Shown here in pieces: positions 12,638-19,779 of a stretch of DNA of 19,779 bases (positions are counted from its first letter, which is position 1; the number at the start of each line of letters is the position of its first letter). Under the pieces are notes generated by a model. It saw only the letters and a list, made by a program, of their open reading frames with translations, was not told where the DNA came from and did not search any database. Position numbers and translations under genes: made by a program. This stretch comes from Bact-19 sp038319215 (lineage in GTDB: Bacteria > Bacteroidota > Bacteroidia > Bacteroidales > ML635J-15), in NCBI GenBank assembly GCA_038319215.1, contig JBBQCZ010000066.1, positions 1 through 19,779 of the forward strand, written 5' to 3'.

Positions 12638-13966
12638 GTGAAAAATAAAGAAACTATTCAAAAGATAGGTTTGCTGACTGCAATTTCTTATGTAATTGCA
12701 AATATGGTTGGAACTGGTGTGTTCACTTCACTTGGCTTTCAATTGGCTGGTGGTGTGACAGATGTTGCCGCAATTATGATTTTGTGGCTTATGGGTGGTG
12801 TGATTGCTTTTACTGGTGCGCAAGTTTATGGTGAGTTGGGTTCTGTTATGCCTCGCTCGGGTGGCGAATATCATTTTTTAACCGAATTGTATCATCCTGC
12901 ACTTGGATTTATGTCTGGGTTTTTCTCGATGTTTGTCGGTTTTGCTGCTCCAATCGCTTTAGCAGCTATGGCCTTAGGAATATATTTTTCAAATGTGTAT
13001 TCTGGCATTGATCCAAGATATATTGCTGCGGCTGTAATTGTTCTAATTACTGTTGTTCATTCAACTGGTGTGCGTTCTGGCGGGGCTTTTCAGCTTGTTT
13101 TTACAGTTATTAAACTCGTGTTGATTGTTGGTTTTATTATTGCTGGTTTCTTTTTCGCACCAGAGCATCAAGCTATTTCTTTAATTCCTACAGCAACAAC
13201 TTGGGAGCAAATTTTAAGCGCTGGTTTTGCAGTATCTCTAATTTATGTCTATTATTCTTATTCAGGTTGGAATGCTTCTGCATATTTTGTTTCTGAAATG
13301 AAAAATCCATTGAAAAATTTACCTCGCTCATTAATTATTGGAACGGCAATAGTTACTGTTTTATACTTATTACTAAATTTCGTTTTTATATATGTTACTC
13401 CTTTAGCAAATCTTTCTGGTCAACTCGACGTAGGAGCCGTTGCAGCAACTGGAATTTTCGGACAGCAAGGCGGCATTATTATGTCTGGACTTATCAGTCT
13501 TTTACTTATTTCAACTATAAGCTCTATGGTATTTGCTGGCCCACGCGTAATTCAAGTTATTGGTGAAGATTACCCGGCTCTTAGTTTTATGAGCAAAAAA
13601 CGACCAAACGGAGTTCCACTTTTCGCAATTTTAGTTCAAAGCACTATTAGCCTTGTTCTTTTATTTACCTCAACATTCGAAGCATTGCTTACATATTTAG
13701 GTTTTGTTATGAATATTTTCGCATTTATGACTATTCTTGGAGTATTCGTTCATCGTAGAAAGTATCCAGATATGGTTAGACCATACAAAACAAAAGGATA
13801 TCCTGTTGTTCCAATTATATTCATGTTGTTTGTTTTGTGGAATGTTTATTATCTATTTAAAGAAAAAACTACTGAAACACTTATTGGATTGGGAACATTA
13901 GCATTCTCACTTATCGTTTATTTCATTGTTAACTCTATATCAAAAAAACGCAAATATGAAGCTTAG
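12638..13966 (+). CDS. APC-superfamily amino-acid permease
   Basis: The product has 442 residues with about twelve hydrophobic segments. The first segment, 'TAISYVIANMVGTGVFTSLG', carries the unwound-helix G-T-G motif that binds the substrate amino and carboxyl groups in APC transporters (residues about 23-31). Loops such as 'VMPRSGGEYHFL' after helix 2 and 'SYSGWNASAYFVSEMKNP' in helix 6 are also typical. The protein is an inner-membrane transporter, likely importing or exchanging an amino acid with a proton or another solute; the specific substrate is unknown. The GTG at 12638 is the only start that keeps the full first helix and its short basic leader. Its last 11 bases overlap the following lipoprotein gene, indicating one operon. 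Confidence 0.9.
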   Translation: MKNKETIQKIGLLTAISYVIANMVGTGVFTSLGFQLAGGVTDVAAIMILWLMGGVIAFTGAQVYGELGSVMPRSGGEYHFLTELYHPALGFMSGFFSMFVGFAAPIALAAMALGIYFSNVYSGIDPRYIAAAVIVLITVVHSTGVRSGGAFQLVFTVIKLVLIVGFIIAGFFFAPEHQAISLIPTATTWEQILSAGFAVSLIYVYYSYSGWNASAYFVSEMKNPLKNLPRSLIIGTAIVTVLYLLLNFVFIYVTPLANLSGQLDVGAVAATGIFGQQGGIIMSGLISLLLISTISSMVFAGPRVIQVIGEDYPALSFMSKKRPNGVPLFAILVQSTISLVLLFTSTFEALLTYLGFVMNIFAFMTILGVFVHRRKYPDMVRPYKTKGYPVVPIIFMLFVLWNVYYLFKEKTTETLIGLGTLAFSLIVYFIVNSISKKRKYEA

Positions 13967-15116
13967 AATTACATTAGTTTTGTTCTCATTAGTGGCTATT
14001 TTATTAATTAATTGTAATGGAACCGCTACTGATAAAAAGGTAGACACAAAAGTCCAAGAGGTAAAAAAAGAAATACAACCAATCGATACTTTCTCTTATC
14101 AGGGATATAATACCGTTGCGAGGATTTTAGCTGGCAAAATGCCTGATGACACTGTGTTTTTATCTAATATTGTTGCTAGTTCTGCATTTAAATCACATCA
14201 AAATTCGTTCAATAGTATTTGGACGGCACACAAGGCAAATCTTGATGTTATAACTAACTGGAGTAAGGAAAATATAACATCTCAGGATACAGTTTTTTAT
14301 CCTTTTGGTGGACCAGATTTTAATTATTTAGATGCCTTTTTCCCAGATTCTAAATTGTGTATGCTTATTGGACTTGAAAAAGGTGGTGTTATTCCATTTT
14401 CCGATGAAACTTCAATAAATAATGCTTCGGCTATTCTAAACATGGTAAATGGATCTGTTCAATCAAATCTTAATTGGAGCTTTTTCAGAACTGTTAGTAT
14501 GAGAAGTGATTTAGCTGGATACCTAGAAGGAACTTTGCCAATAATTATGATGTTTATGTCTCGTCATGATTATGATATTGTAAACATAAATCCTGTGTTC
14601 TTAAATAATCAAGGGTTTTTCGAATATAAAGATAAAGACAATGTTTATGCTTACACACTTCAAAAAGATTTTAATGATTCTTATGAAATAATTTATAAAA
14701 AATCAGATGATTCCGAGATGAGAAAATTGTATTATTTCTCAATGAATGTTTATGATACAGTTGTTAATCAAAAAGCATTTTCGCTGATGATGGATAACTA
14801 TTTTAAAGATCAAACTACATTCTTAAAAGCAGCTTCTTATTTGTTGGATATGAAAGGTTTTGATTTTATTAAAGGCGAAATTCTTGACAATTCTAAGGAA
14901 ATTGTTACAGGACCATCTGGAATGCAATATCGATTCTTTGATAAATCTTGGGATATTGATTTTTTCGGCTCGTACATCGGTCCAATTAACTTGTTTTACG
15001 ATCGTCAGCAAAACGATTTAAAAGAAGCTTATAAGAAAGGGACTCCTAAAGAATTACCTTTTAAGTTCGATTACCACCAAACACATTGCAGTTTAATTAT
15101 TGCACGAAAAAAATAG
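13956..15116 (+). CDS. Lipoprotein of unknown function
   Basis: The product has 386 residues. The ATG at 13956 is chosen because it gives a lipoprotein signal peptide (MKLRITLVLFSLVAILLINC, lipid Cys20); an in-frame start 30 bases upstream adds only a leader that spoils it. The mature protein begins with a Lys/Thr-rich linker, then a globular part of about 330 residues. Distinctive segments are 'DTVFYPFGGPDFNYLDAFFP' (about 107-126), followed by 'CMLIGLEKGG', and late 'FDYHQTHCSLIIARKK'. I know no function for this family. It overlaps the permease gene by 11 bases, so translation is probably coupled. A role in the envelope connected with the transported amino acid is an inference from position only. 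Confidence 0.82.
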   Translation: MKLRITLVLFSLVAILLINCNGTATDKKVDTKVQEVKKEIQPIDTFSYQGYNTVARILAGKMPDDTVFLSNIVASSAFKSHQNSFNSIWTAHKANLDVITNWSKENITSQDTVFYPFGGPDFNYLDAFFPDSKLCMLIGLEKGGVIPFSDETSINNASAILNMVNGSVQSNLNWSFFRTVSMRSDLAGYLEGTLPIIMMFMSRHDYDIVNINPVFLNNQGFFEYKDKDNVYAYTLQKDFNDSYEIIYKKSDDSEMRKLYYFSMNVYDTVVNQKAFSLMMDNYFKDQTTFLKAASYLLDMKGFDFIKGEILDNSKEIVTGPSGMQYRFFDKSWDIDFFGSYIGPINLFYDRQQNDLKEAYKKGTPKELPFKFDYHQTHCSLIIARKK

Positions 15117-15180
15117 TGGTTTTTAAGATAAATATAGTTTAAATCTTTTGAAGAAAAGTATTTCACACTTTTGTGGAAGG

Positions 15181-16668
15181 CTATTTCTCACCTAGACAAT
15201 ACATATACCCATCTCTTGATGCTATGTATAATCTTTTATTATGAACTATTGGAGTTGCTTCACCACGAATTTTTTCGTTTTTCGATTTTAATCTAAAAAC
15301 GCAATTTTCATCTTGTTCAAACATAAATATGCCATCATAAGTAAGAACAATTAGTCTGTTTTTTACGAATATTGGAGTAGAAATTGATATTCCTGTTTTA
15401 TACTTGAAAACTAATTGTGGTGTTGGGTATTTTTTTATGTTATCTGGTCCCAAAACAGAATCGTTAGATTTAGTAAACTCATTTTCTACCACATATAAAA
15501 ACCCATCTATACCAACAAATGCAGCTAAAGAGTTTTCTTTTGGTGAAATATATTTGTCATTTATAGCGCAAGAACCAATTATACCACCTCGCCAATCGGT
15601 AAAAACACTATCTCTAGTTGGAAAATACCAAACAACACATGCGCTATCTGGAAGAGCAGGGTTTATCATCATTGCGCCGCCCTTGCCATTAATATATTGT
15701 TTTTCAATTGAAATTAATAAACAACTATCGCGCGTAACAACTGGCGATCCATCCATATCAGAACCAGTATAAAAAGAAAAGTCGATTTTTCCTGTTTTAC
15801 GATTATAACCATACAAATATCCTGCTCCAGATGTAATGTAAATGTGATTTCTTAAAATTGATGGAGCACTTTCAATTACTACGTTTGTTCTGTGAGCATT
15901 CAAGTCTTTCTGTGTGTACAATTCGAATTTTTGGTATTGTTTGGGTTGTTTAATACCATCAAGCATTTTTGCAGAATCTGGATTCGGGTTGAGTTTTACA
16001 AAATGACCGGTTTCCAATCCTAAGAAAAGAGTATCATCAATTATCAAGGCTGTTCCGTCAACATCTCGGCTAAATGAACCTCCTCTTACTGAATTGTACT
16101 TCCATAATTCTTTTCCTGTGCGGTATGAAATAGCCCTGTAACTAGGTATTACTTTCTCATAAAGTGTATATTCAAAGCCTCTTCTACAGCCTTGAAAGAT
16201 TACATATTTATCGGGATCGCTTTCTTTTTTTAATGGATTTGCCCAAATACAACCAGTTCCTTTTATAACATCATCAAACTTGTATTCCCAAATTATTTTA
16301 CCAGTTTTAGCATCTATTTTTCGTAAATTATAATCATACGCGCCTTGAATTAAATATAAATTTTCATCTTCTTGTACTAGTAATGCTTGACCTGTCCATC
16401 CTGCACCACACATTAAAACTGTGTCTTTTGTAGCATTTGGAATTACGGTTTTTCCACAACCTAGGTTGGTTTTCCATATTACATCTAATTTATCTGGAGC
16501 TTCATTTCCATAATAATTTCGTGTGTCATTGCCCAAAAAAGTAGGGATAAGCAGTTTTATGCTTTCTTGTGAGAAACAGGAAGAATAAATCGCTAGGAAA
16601 ATAATTGTTATTTTAATCGAAAGATACGCCTGGGTAGCCAGCGAGTTTGATGATTTGCTCATATTCAT
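15181..16668 (-). CDS. Exported PQQ-type beta-propeller protein (BamB-like fold)
   Basis: The product has 495 residues. After a long n-region (MNMSKSSNSLATQA) a hydrophobic stretch SIKITIIFLAIYSSCFSQ forms a signal peptide, probably cleaved after 'CFSQ' at about residue 34. The mature part repeats the PQQ/BamB-type blade pattern: 'LRKIDAKTGKIIWEYKF', 'YRAISYRTGKELWKYN', 'LYGYNRKTGKIDFSFY' and 'IASRDGYMYCLGEK', each with the D/R-x-x-T-G-K turn followed by a Trp or aromatic residue. An eight-blade propeller in the periplasm or outer envelope is likely. No quinoprotein active site is evident, so a protein- or glycan-binding scaffold is the more probable role. The start overlaps the end of the M23 peptidase gene by 56 bases, and no good alternative start exists closer to the signal peptide. 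The two are almost certainly cotranscribed. Confidence 0.8.
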   Translation of the reverse strand: MNMSKSSNSLATQAYLSIKITIIFLAIYSSCFSQESIKLLIPTFLGNDTRNYYGNEAPDKLDVIWKTNLGCGKTVIPNATKDTVLMCGAGWTGQALLVQEDENLYLIQGAYDYNLRKIDAKTGKIIWEYKFDDVIKGTGCIWANPLKKESDPDKYVIFQGCRRGFEYTLYEKVIPSYRAISYRTGKELWKYNSVRGGSFSRDVDGTALIIDDTLFLGLETGHFVKLNPNPDSAKMLDGIKQPKQYQKFELYTQKDLNAHRTNVVIESAPSILRNHIYITSGAGYLYGYNRKTGKIDFSFYTGSDMDGSPVVTRDSCLLISIEKQYINGKGGAMMINPALPDSACVVWYFPTRDSVFTDWRGGIIGSCAINDKYISPKENSLAAFVGIDGFLYVVENEFTKSNDSVLGPDNIKKYPTPQLVFKYKTGISISTPIFVKNRLIVLTYDGIFMFEQDENCVFRLKSKNEKIRGEATPIVHNKRLYIASRDGYMYCLGEK

Positions 16669-17596
16669 CTGCAGTTGGTGTTATCATGTATCTAAGCGGA
16701 TTTATTGTCGCTCCGTAGATCATAATTTCGTAGTGTAAATGTGGCGCTGTCGAAAGCCCTGTTGAGCCAACTTTTCCAATTAGCTCACCTCTTTTAACCT
16801 TTTGACCAGGTTTAACTTCTATTGAACTTAAATGAGCATATCGCGACGAAAGACCGTTAACGCCATGGTCTAATACAATTGAGTTCCCATAACCGCTATT
16901 TGTATTATTTCTTTCAATATCCGCAATTGTGCCGTCTCCAGATGCATAAACAGGTGTGCCAGTTGGAGCAACCAAATCAAGTCCGTGATGCATTTGTACA
17001 ACACCTAAAATCGGATGTGGACGATAACCATAAAATGATCCAATTCTTGTGAGTTCATTTGTTTGTATTGGTTGTAAAACAGGCATTGAATGAAACATTT
17101 TCTCTTTTTTCTTTAATTCAGTTATGATTTCATTGTATGAAAGCGACTGAATATTTAATTTGTTTTCTACCTGATCTAATTTCATTGAAACACTCTTAAC
17201 GATATCGGTACTTTCGTAGCCATTAAGATGCTTATATCTGTCGGAGCCACCAATACCAGCATTTCTTATTGTCGCGGGTATGCTATCCTGCTGAAAAGTT
17301 GTTCTATAAATGTAGTTGTCTCTTTTTGCGATATCGTCTAAAATACTGTCATTTGTGGCAAGTCGCTCATTAATCTTGACAAGATTTTCTTTCAAATATT
17401 TATTCTCCGATTTTAAGAATGCTTCTTCTGGAGATTCAAAAATAAAAATATAGCCAATCATAAGAACAGCCCCAAACACAGCAGATGCAATAGAATGTGG
17501 AAGTAGTCTTAAAATAAATCTTTTAAAACTAAATTTAATTTTCTCATACTGTAGAGAATCGGGATTAAACTTATATTTTGACTTAAATAATTTCAT
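16613..17596 (-). CDS. M23-family membrane-anchored metallopeptidase (LytM-like)
   Basis: The product has 327 residues. A cytoplasmic basic N-terminus is followed by one transmembrane helix at about 34-53 (SIASAVFGAVLMIGYIFIF). A charged helical, probably coiled-coil segment spans about 60-165. The LytM/M23 domain runs from about 185 to 302, with zinc ligands His203 and Asp207 (HHGLD), catalytic His255 (YAHLS) and the HLH pair His286/His288 (PHLHYE). All catalytic residues are present, so it is predicted to be an active endopeptidase cutting peptidoglycan cross-links or stems in the periplasm. A typical promoter lies at 17637-17667. It diverges from alaS, a pairing I recall from other Bacteroidota, and its 3' end overlaps the PQQ-type propeller gene. 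Confidence 0.92.
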   Translation of the reverse strand: MKLFKSKYKFNPDSLQYEKIKFSFKRFILRLLPHSIASAVFGAVLMIGYIFIFESPEEAFLKSENKYLKENLVKINERLATNDSILDDIAKRDNYIYRTTFQQDSIPATIRNAGIGGSDRYKHLNGYESTDIVKSVSMKLDQVENKLNIQSLSYNEIITELKKKEKMFHSMPVLQPIQTNELTRIGSFYGYRPHPILGVVQMHHGLDLVAPTGTPVYASGDGTIADIERNNTNSGYGNSIVLDHGVNGLSSRYAHLSSIEVKPGQKVKRGELIGKVGSTGLSTAPHLHYEIMIYGATINPLRYMITPTADEYEQIIKLAGYPGVSFD

Positions 17597-17636
17597 TCTT
17601 TATAATATTTTGCCTCAATTGAGATAAAATCGACTG

Positions 17637-17667
17637 CAAATTTAAGAATTTAATCTAAATTTGCAAA
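17637..17667 (-). promoter_or_regulatory. Promoter of the M23 peptidase gene
   Basis: On the minus strand a -33 TTTG (17667 to 17664) is followed after exactly 19 bases by a -7 TAAATTTG (17644 to 17637). This matches the Bacteroidota consensus TTTG-N19-TAnnTTTG perfectly. It lies about 40 bases ahead of the ATG at 17596. Confidence 0.8.
17656..17663 (+). promoter_or_regulatory. alaS: Candidate -7 box of alaS, sharing an inverted repeat with the M23 promoter
   Basis: TAAATTTG matches TAnnTTTG exactly on the plus strand. Together with the minus-strand box it lies in a perfect 10-bp inverted repeat, TGCAAATTTA (17635-17644) and TAAATTTGCA (17656-17665), separated by 11 bases. The expected -33 position carries ACTG rather than TTTG, so this promoter looks weaker than the opposing one. 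Confidence 0.55.
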
Positions 17668-17715
17668 CTCAAATATTCGATAATATACGTAACTAACAGA
17701 ATTACACTTAATTAC

Positions 17716-19779
17716 ATGGATTCAAAACAGATAAGATTGCAGTTTAAAGAGTTTTTTGAAAAAAAAGGACATAAAATAGTATCAAGTGATTCGATGGTAA
17801 TTAAGGGAGATCCAACTCTTATGTTTACCAATGCCGGAATGAATCAGTTTAAGGATATTTTTCTCGGTAGTCGCAAGCCTGAGTCATTGAGAGTTGCAAA
17901 CTCACAGAAATGCCTAAGAGTTTCGGGAAAGCATAACGATCTTGAAGAAGTAGGTAGAGATACTTACCATCATACCATGTTCGAAATGCTTGGAAATTGG
18001 TCGTTTGGCGATTATTTTAAAACTGAAGCTATCGATTTTGCGTGGGAATTACTTACCGAAGTTTATAAAATTGACAAAAATAGATTATACGTAAGCGTTT
18101 TTGGTGGTGATAAAGCCGAAAATATGCCTGTAGATACCGAAGCTGAAGAACTTTGGAAAAAACATGTGCCGGCGGATAAAATTATTTACGGTTCGAAAAA
18201 AGATAATTTTTGGGAAATGGGTGATATGGGCCCTTGTGGTCCTTGTTCCGAAATTCATGTCGATATTCGTGATGATGATGAACGAAAACTCGTTGATGGA
18301 AAAACTCTCGTAAATAACGATCATCCTCAGGTTATCGAAATTTGGAATCTCGTTTTTATCCAGTTTAATCGTAAAGCGGACGGTAGCTTAGAAACGCTAC
18401 CATCTAAACATGTTGATACTGGAATGGGTTTCGAAAGACTTTGTGCCGTTTTGCAAGGGAAAAAGTCGAATTATGATACAGATGTGTTCCAGACTATTAT
18501 TAAGGAAATCTCAAAAATATCTGGCGTAGAATACGGACTTAATATTAAAACAGACATTGCTTTAAGGGTTATTTCTGATCATCTTCGTGCTGTTTCTTTT
18601 GCTATTGCCGATGGACAGCTTCCTTCAAATGTAAAAGCTGGTTATGTTATTCGCCGAATTTTACGAAGAGCTGTGCGTTATGCATACTCATTCCTTGACT
18701 TAAAAGAAGCATTTATTTATAAATTGGTCGAACCGCTGTCAAACTTTATGGGAGAGTCGTTCCCAGAATTGGTTTCTCAAAAACAACTAATAGAAAAAGT
18801 AATAAAAGAGGAAGAAACAGTATTTCTAAGAACTCTCGAAAAAGGAATTAAATTACTCGAAACTGAGACTGAAAAGCTAAAAGCTGCTGGTCAAACACAA
18901 ATAGGAGGGAAGGAAGCGTTTATTCTTTACGATACTTATGGATTTCCTCTTGATTTAACAGAGCTTATTGCAAAAGAAAACGAGCTTACTGTTGATTCTA
19001 AAGGCTTTGACGCAGAAATGCAAAAGCAAAAAGAAAGAGGTCGTAATGCTGCCGAAGTCGATACCGACGATTGGACAGAGCTTTTAGTTGTCGATAATTG
19101 TGAGTTTACTGGTTATGATACTTTAGAAACTAATATTAAAATTGCAAAGTACCGTAAAGTGCAGCAAAAAACTGGAAGTTTCTACCATCTTGTTTTCGAT
19201 AAAACTCCTTTTTATGCTGAGTCTGGTGGACAGGTTGGCGATAGTGGTTTTATTAGTAATAATGCCGGCAGAACTGAAATTACAAACACAATTAAAGAGC
19301 ACAATCAGATTATTCATATTTGTAATGAGTTGCCAAAGGAAATAAATATAGAATTTAATGCGGTTGTAGATGCTGAAAAACGTACTTCAATAGCAAATAA
19401 CCATTCGGCTACGCATCTCCTTCATTATGCACTGCGAGAAGTTCTCGGTTCTCATGTAGAACAAAAGGGATCGTTGGTGGATTCCGAAAAACTGAGATTT
19501 GACTTTGCTCATTTTAATAAACTTAGCGACGAAGAAATTCGTGAAGTTGAGTTATTGGTTAATAGTCTGATTAGAAAAAATGCAAATCGTCAGGAAACCA
19601 GAAATATGCCTGTTGCCGAGGCTCAAAAATCTGGCGCTATGGCTTTGTTTGGCGAAAAATATGGCGAATTTGTTCGTGTGATTCGTTTTGGCGATTCTGT
19701 TGAGTTATGTGGCGGAACTCATGTAGAAAGTACTGGTCAGATTGGCTTTTTTAAGATTATCAGTGAGAGTGCAATTGCT
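17716..19779 (+). CDS. alaS: Alanine-tRNA ligase (cut by the right edge)
   Basis: The first 688 codons of the gene are present. The product charges tRNA-Ala with alanine in the cytoplasm and hydrolyses mischarged Ser/Gly. The class II catalytic core is clear: 'TNAGMNQFKDIF', 'RDTYHHTMFEMLGNWSFGDY', 'GDMGPCGPCSEIHVD' and 'HVDTGMGFERL'. The editing-domain metal site is also present, with His563 and His567 in HSATH and Cys665 and His669 in CGGTH. Compared with the usual 870-880 residues, the C-Ala/DHHA1 oligomerisation part is missing only because the window ends. The start ATG is 53 bases beyond its -7 box. Confidence 0.98.
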   Translation, partial: MDSKQIRLQFKEFFEKKGHKIVSSDSMVIKGDPTLMFTNAGMNQFKDIFLGSRKPESLRVANSQKCLRVSGKHNDLEEVGRDTYHHTMFEMLGNWSFGDYFKTEAIDFAWELLTEVYKIDKNRLYVSVFGGDKAENMPVDTEAEELWKKHVPADKIIYGSKKDNFWEMGDMGPCGPCSEIHVDIRDDDERKLVDGKTLVNNDHPQVIEIWNLVFIQFNRKADGSLETLPSKHVDTGMGFERLCAVLQGKKSNYDTDVFQTIIKEISKISGVEYGLNIKTDIALRVISDHLRAVSFAIADGQLPSNVKAGYVIRRILRRAVRYAYSFLDLKEAFIYKLVEPLSNFMGESFPELVSQKQLIEKVIKEEETVFLRTLEKGIKLLETETEKLKAAGQTQIGGKEAFILYDTYGFPLDLTELIAKENELTVDSKGFDAEMQKQKERGRNAAEVDTDDWTELLVVDNCEFTGYDTLETNIKIAKYRKVQQKTGSFYHLVFDKTPFYAESGGQVGDSGFISNNAGRTEITNTIKEHNQIIHICNELPKEINIEFNAVVDAEKRTSIANNHSATHLLHYALREVLGSHVEQKGSLVDSEKLRFDFAHFNKLSDEEIREVELLVNSLIRKNANRQETRNMPVAEAQKSGAMALFGEKYGEFVRVIRFGDSVELCGGTHVESTGQIGFFKIISESAIA

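Noticed and set aside
15117..15180. Terminator between the convergent lipoprotein and propeller genes
   Set aside because: TTCACACTTTTGTGGAA gives only a short imperfect stem without a T run.

Overview
The window looks like chromosomal DNA from a low-GC member of the Bacteroidota, probably near the Bacteroidales/Marinilabiliales. Three things support this: a secreted C25 peptidase with a type IX secretion (T9SS) C-terminal sorting domain, signal peptides ending in the phylum-typical '-AQ' or '-SQ', and several TAnnTTTG-type -7 promoter boxes with no obvious Shine-Dalgarno sequences. No phage, transposase, CRISPR or plasmid genes are visible.

Layout. The left edge (1-248, minus) is the N-terminus of a probable glycosyltransferase. 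Its start codon touches a two-armed, inverted array of 9-bp repeats (251-445), which fills the gap to a minus-strand tRNA-Arg(CCG) at 453-524. Next on the plus strand come an ankyrin-repeat protein with a beta-rich, possibly outer-membrane C-terminus and an overlapping Cys-rich lipoprotein. After a 331-bp gap lies a 1749-residue gingipain-family (C25) peptidase with PKD, GEVED and SprB-like modules and a T9SS sorting domain. Two strong hairpins separate it from a convergent minus-strand pair: a DUF1573 protein followed by a class I aminotransferase.

The right half starts with a plus-strand FAD-dependent oxidoreductase related to UDP-galactopyranose mutases and protoporphyrinogen oxidases. Its last five sense codons and stop lie inside a second array of the same 9-bp repeat (11578-11640). 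A minus-strand lipoprotein alpha/beta hydrolase converges on it. Then come a plus-strand APC-type amino-acid permease overlapping a lipoprotein of unknown function, a minus-strand overlapping pair (M23 peptidase, then a PQQ-type beta-propeller), and alaS, cut off by the right edge. The M23 gene and alaS diverge from a symmetric promoter region.

How the genes relate. Much of the window concerns the cell envelope and surface: a glycosyltransferase, a T9SS peptidase, lipoproteins, an M23 hydrolase, a periplasmic propeller and a putative outer-membrane ankyrin protein. They do not form one obvious pathway. The least explained elements are the shared 9-bp arrays abutting gene ends, the ankyrin-barrel/lipoprotein pair, and the permease/lipoprotein pair.
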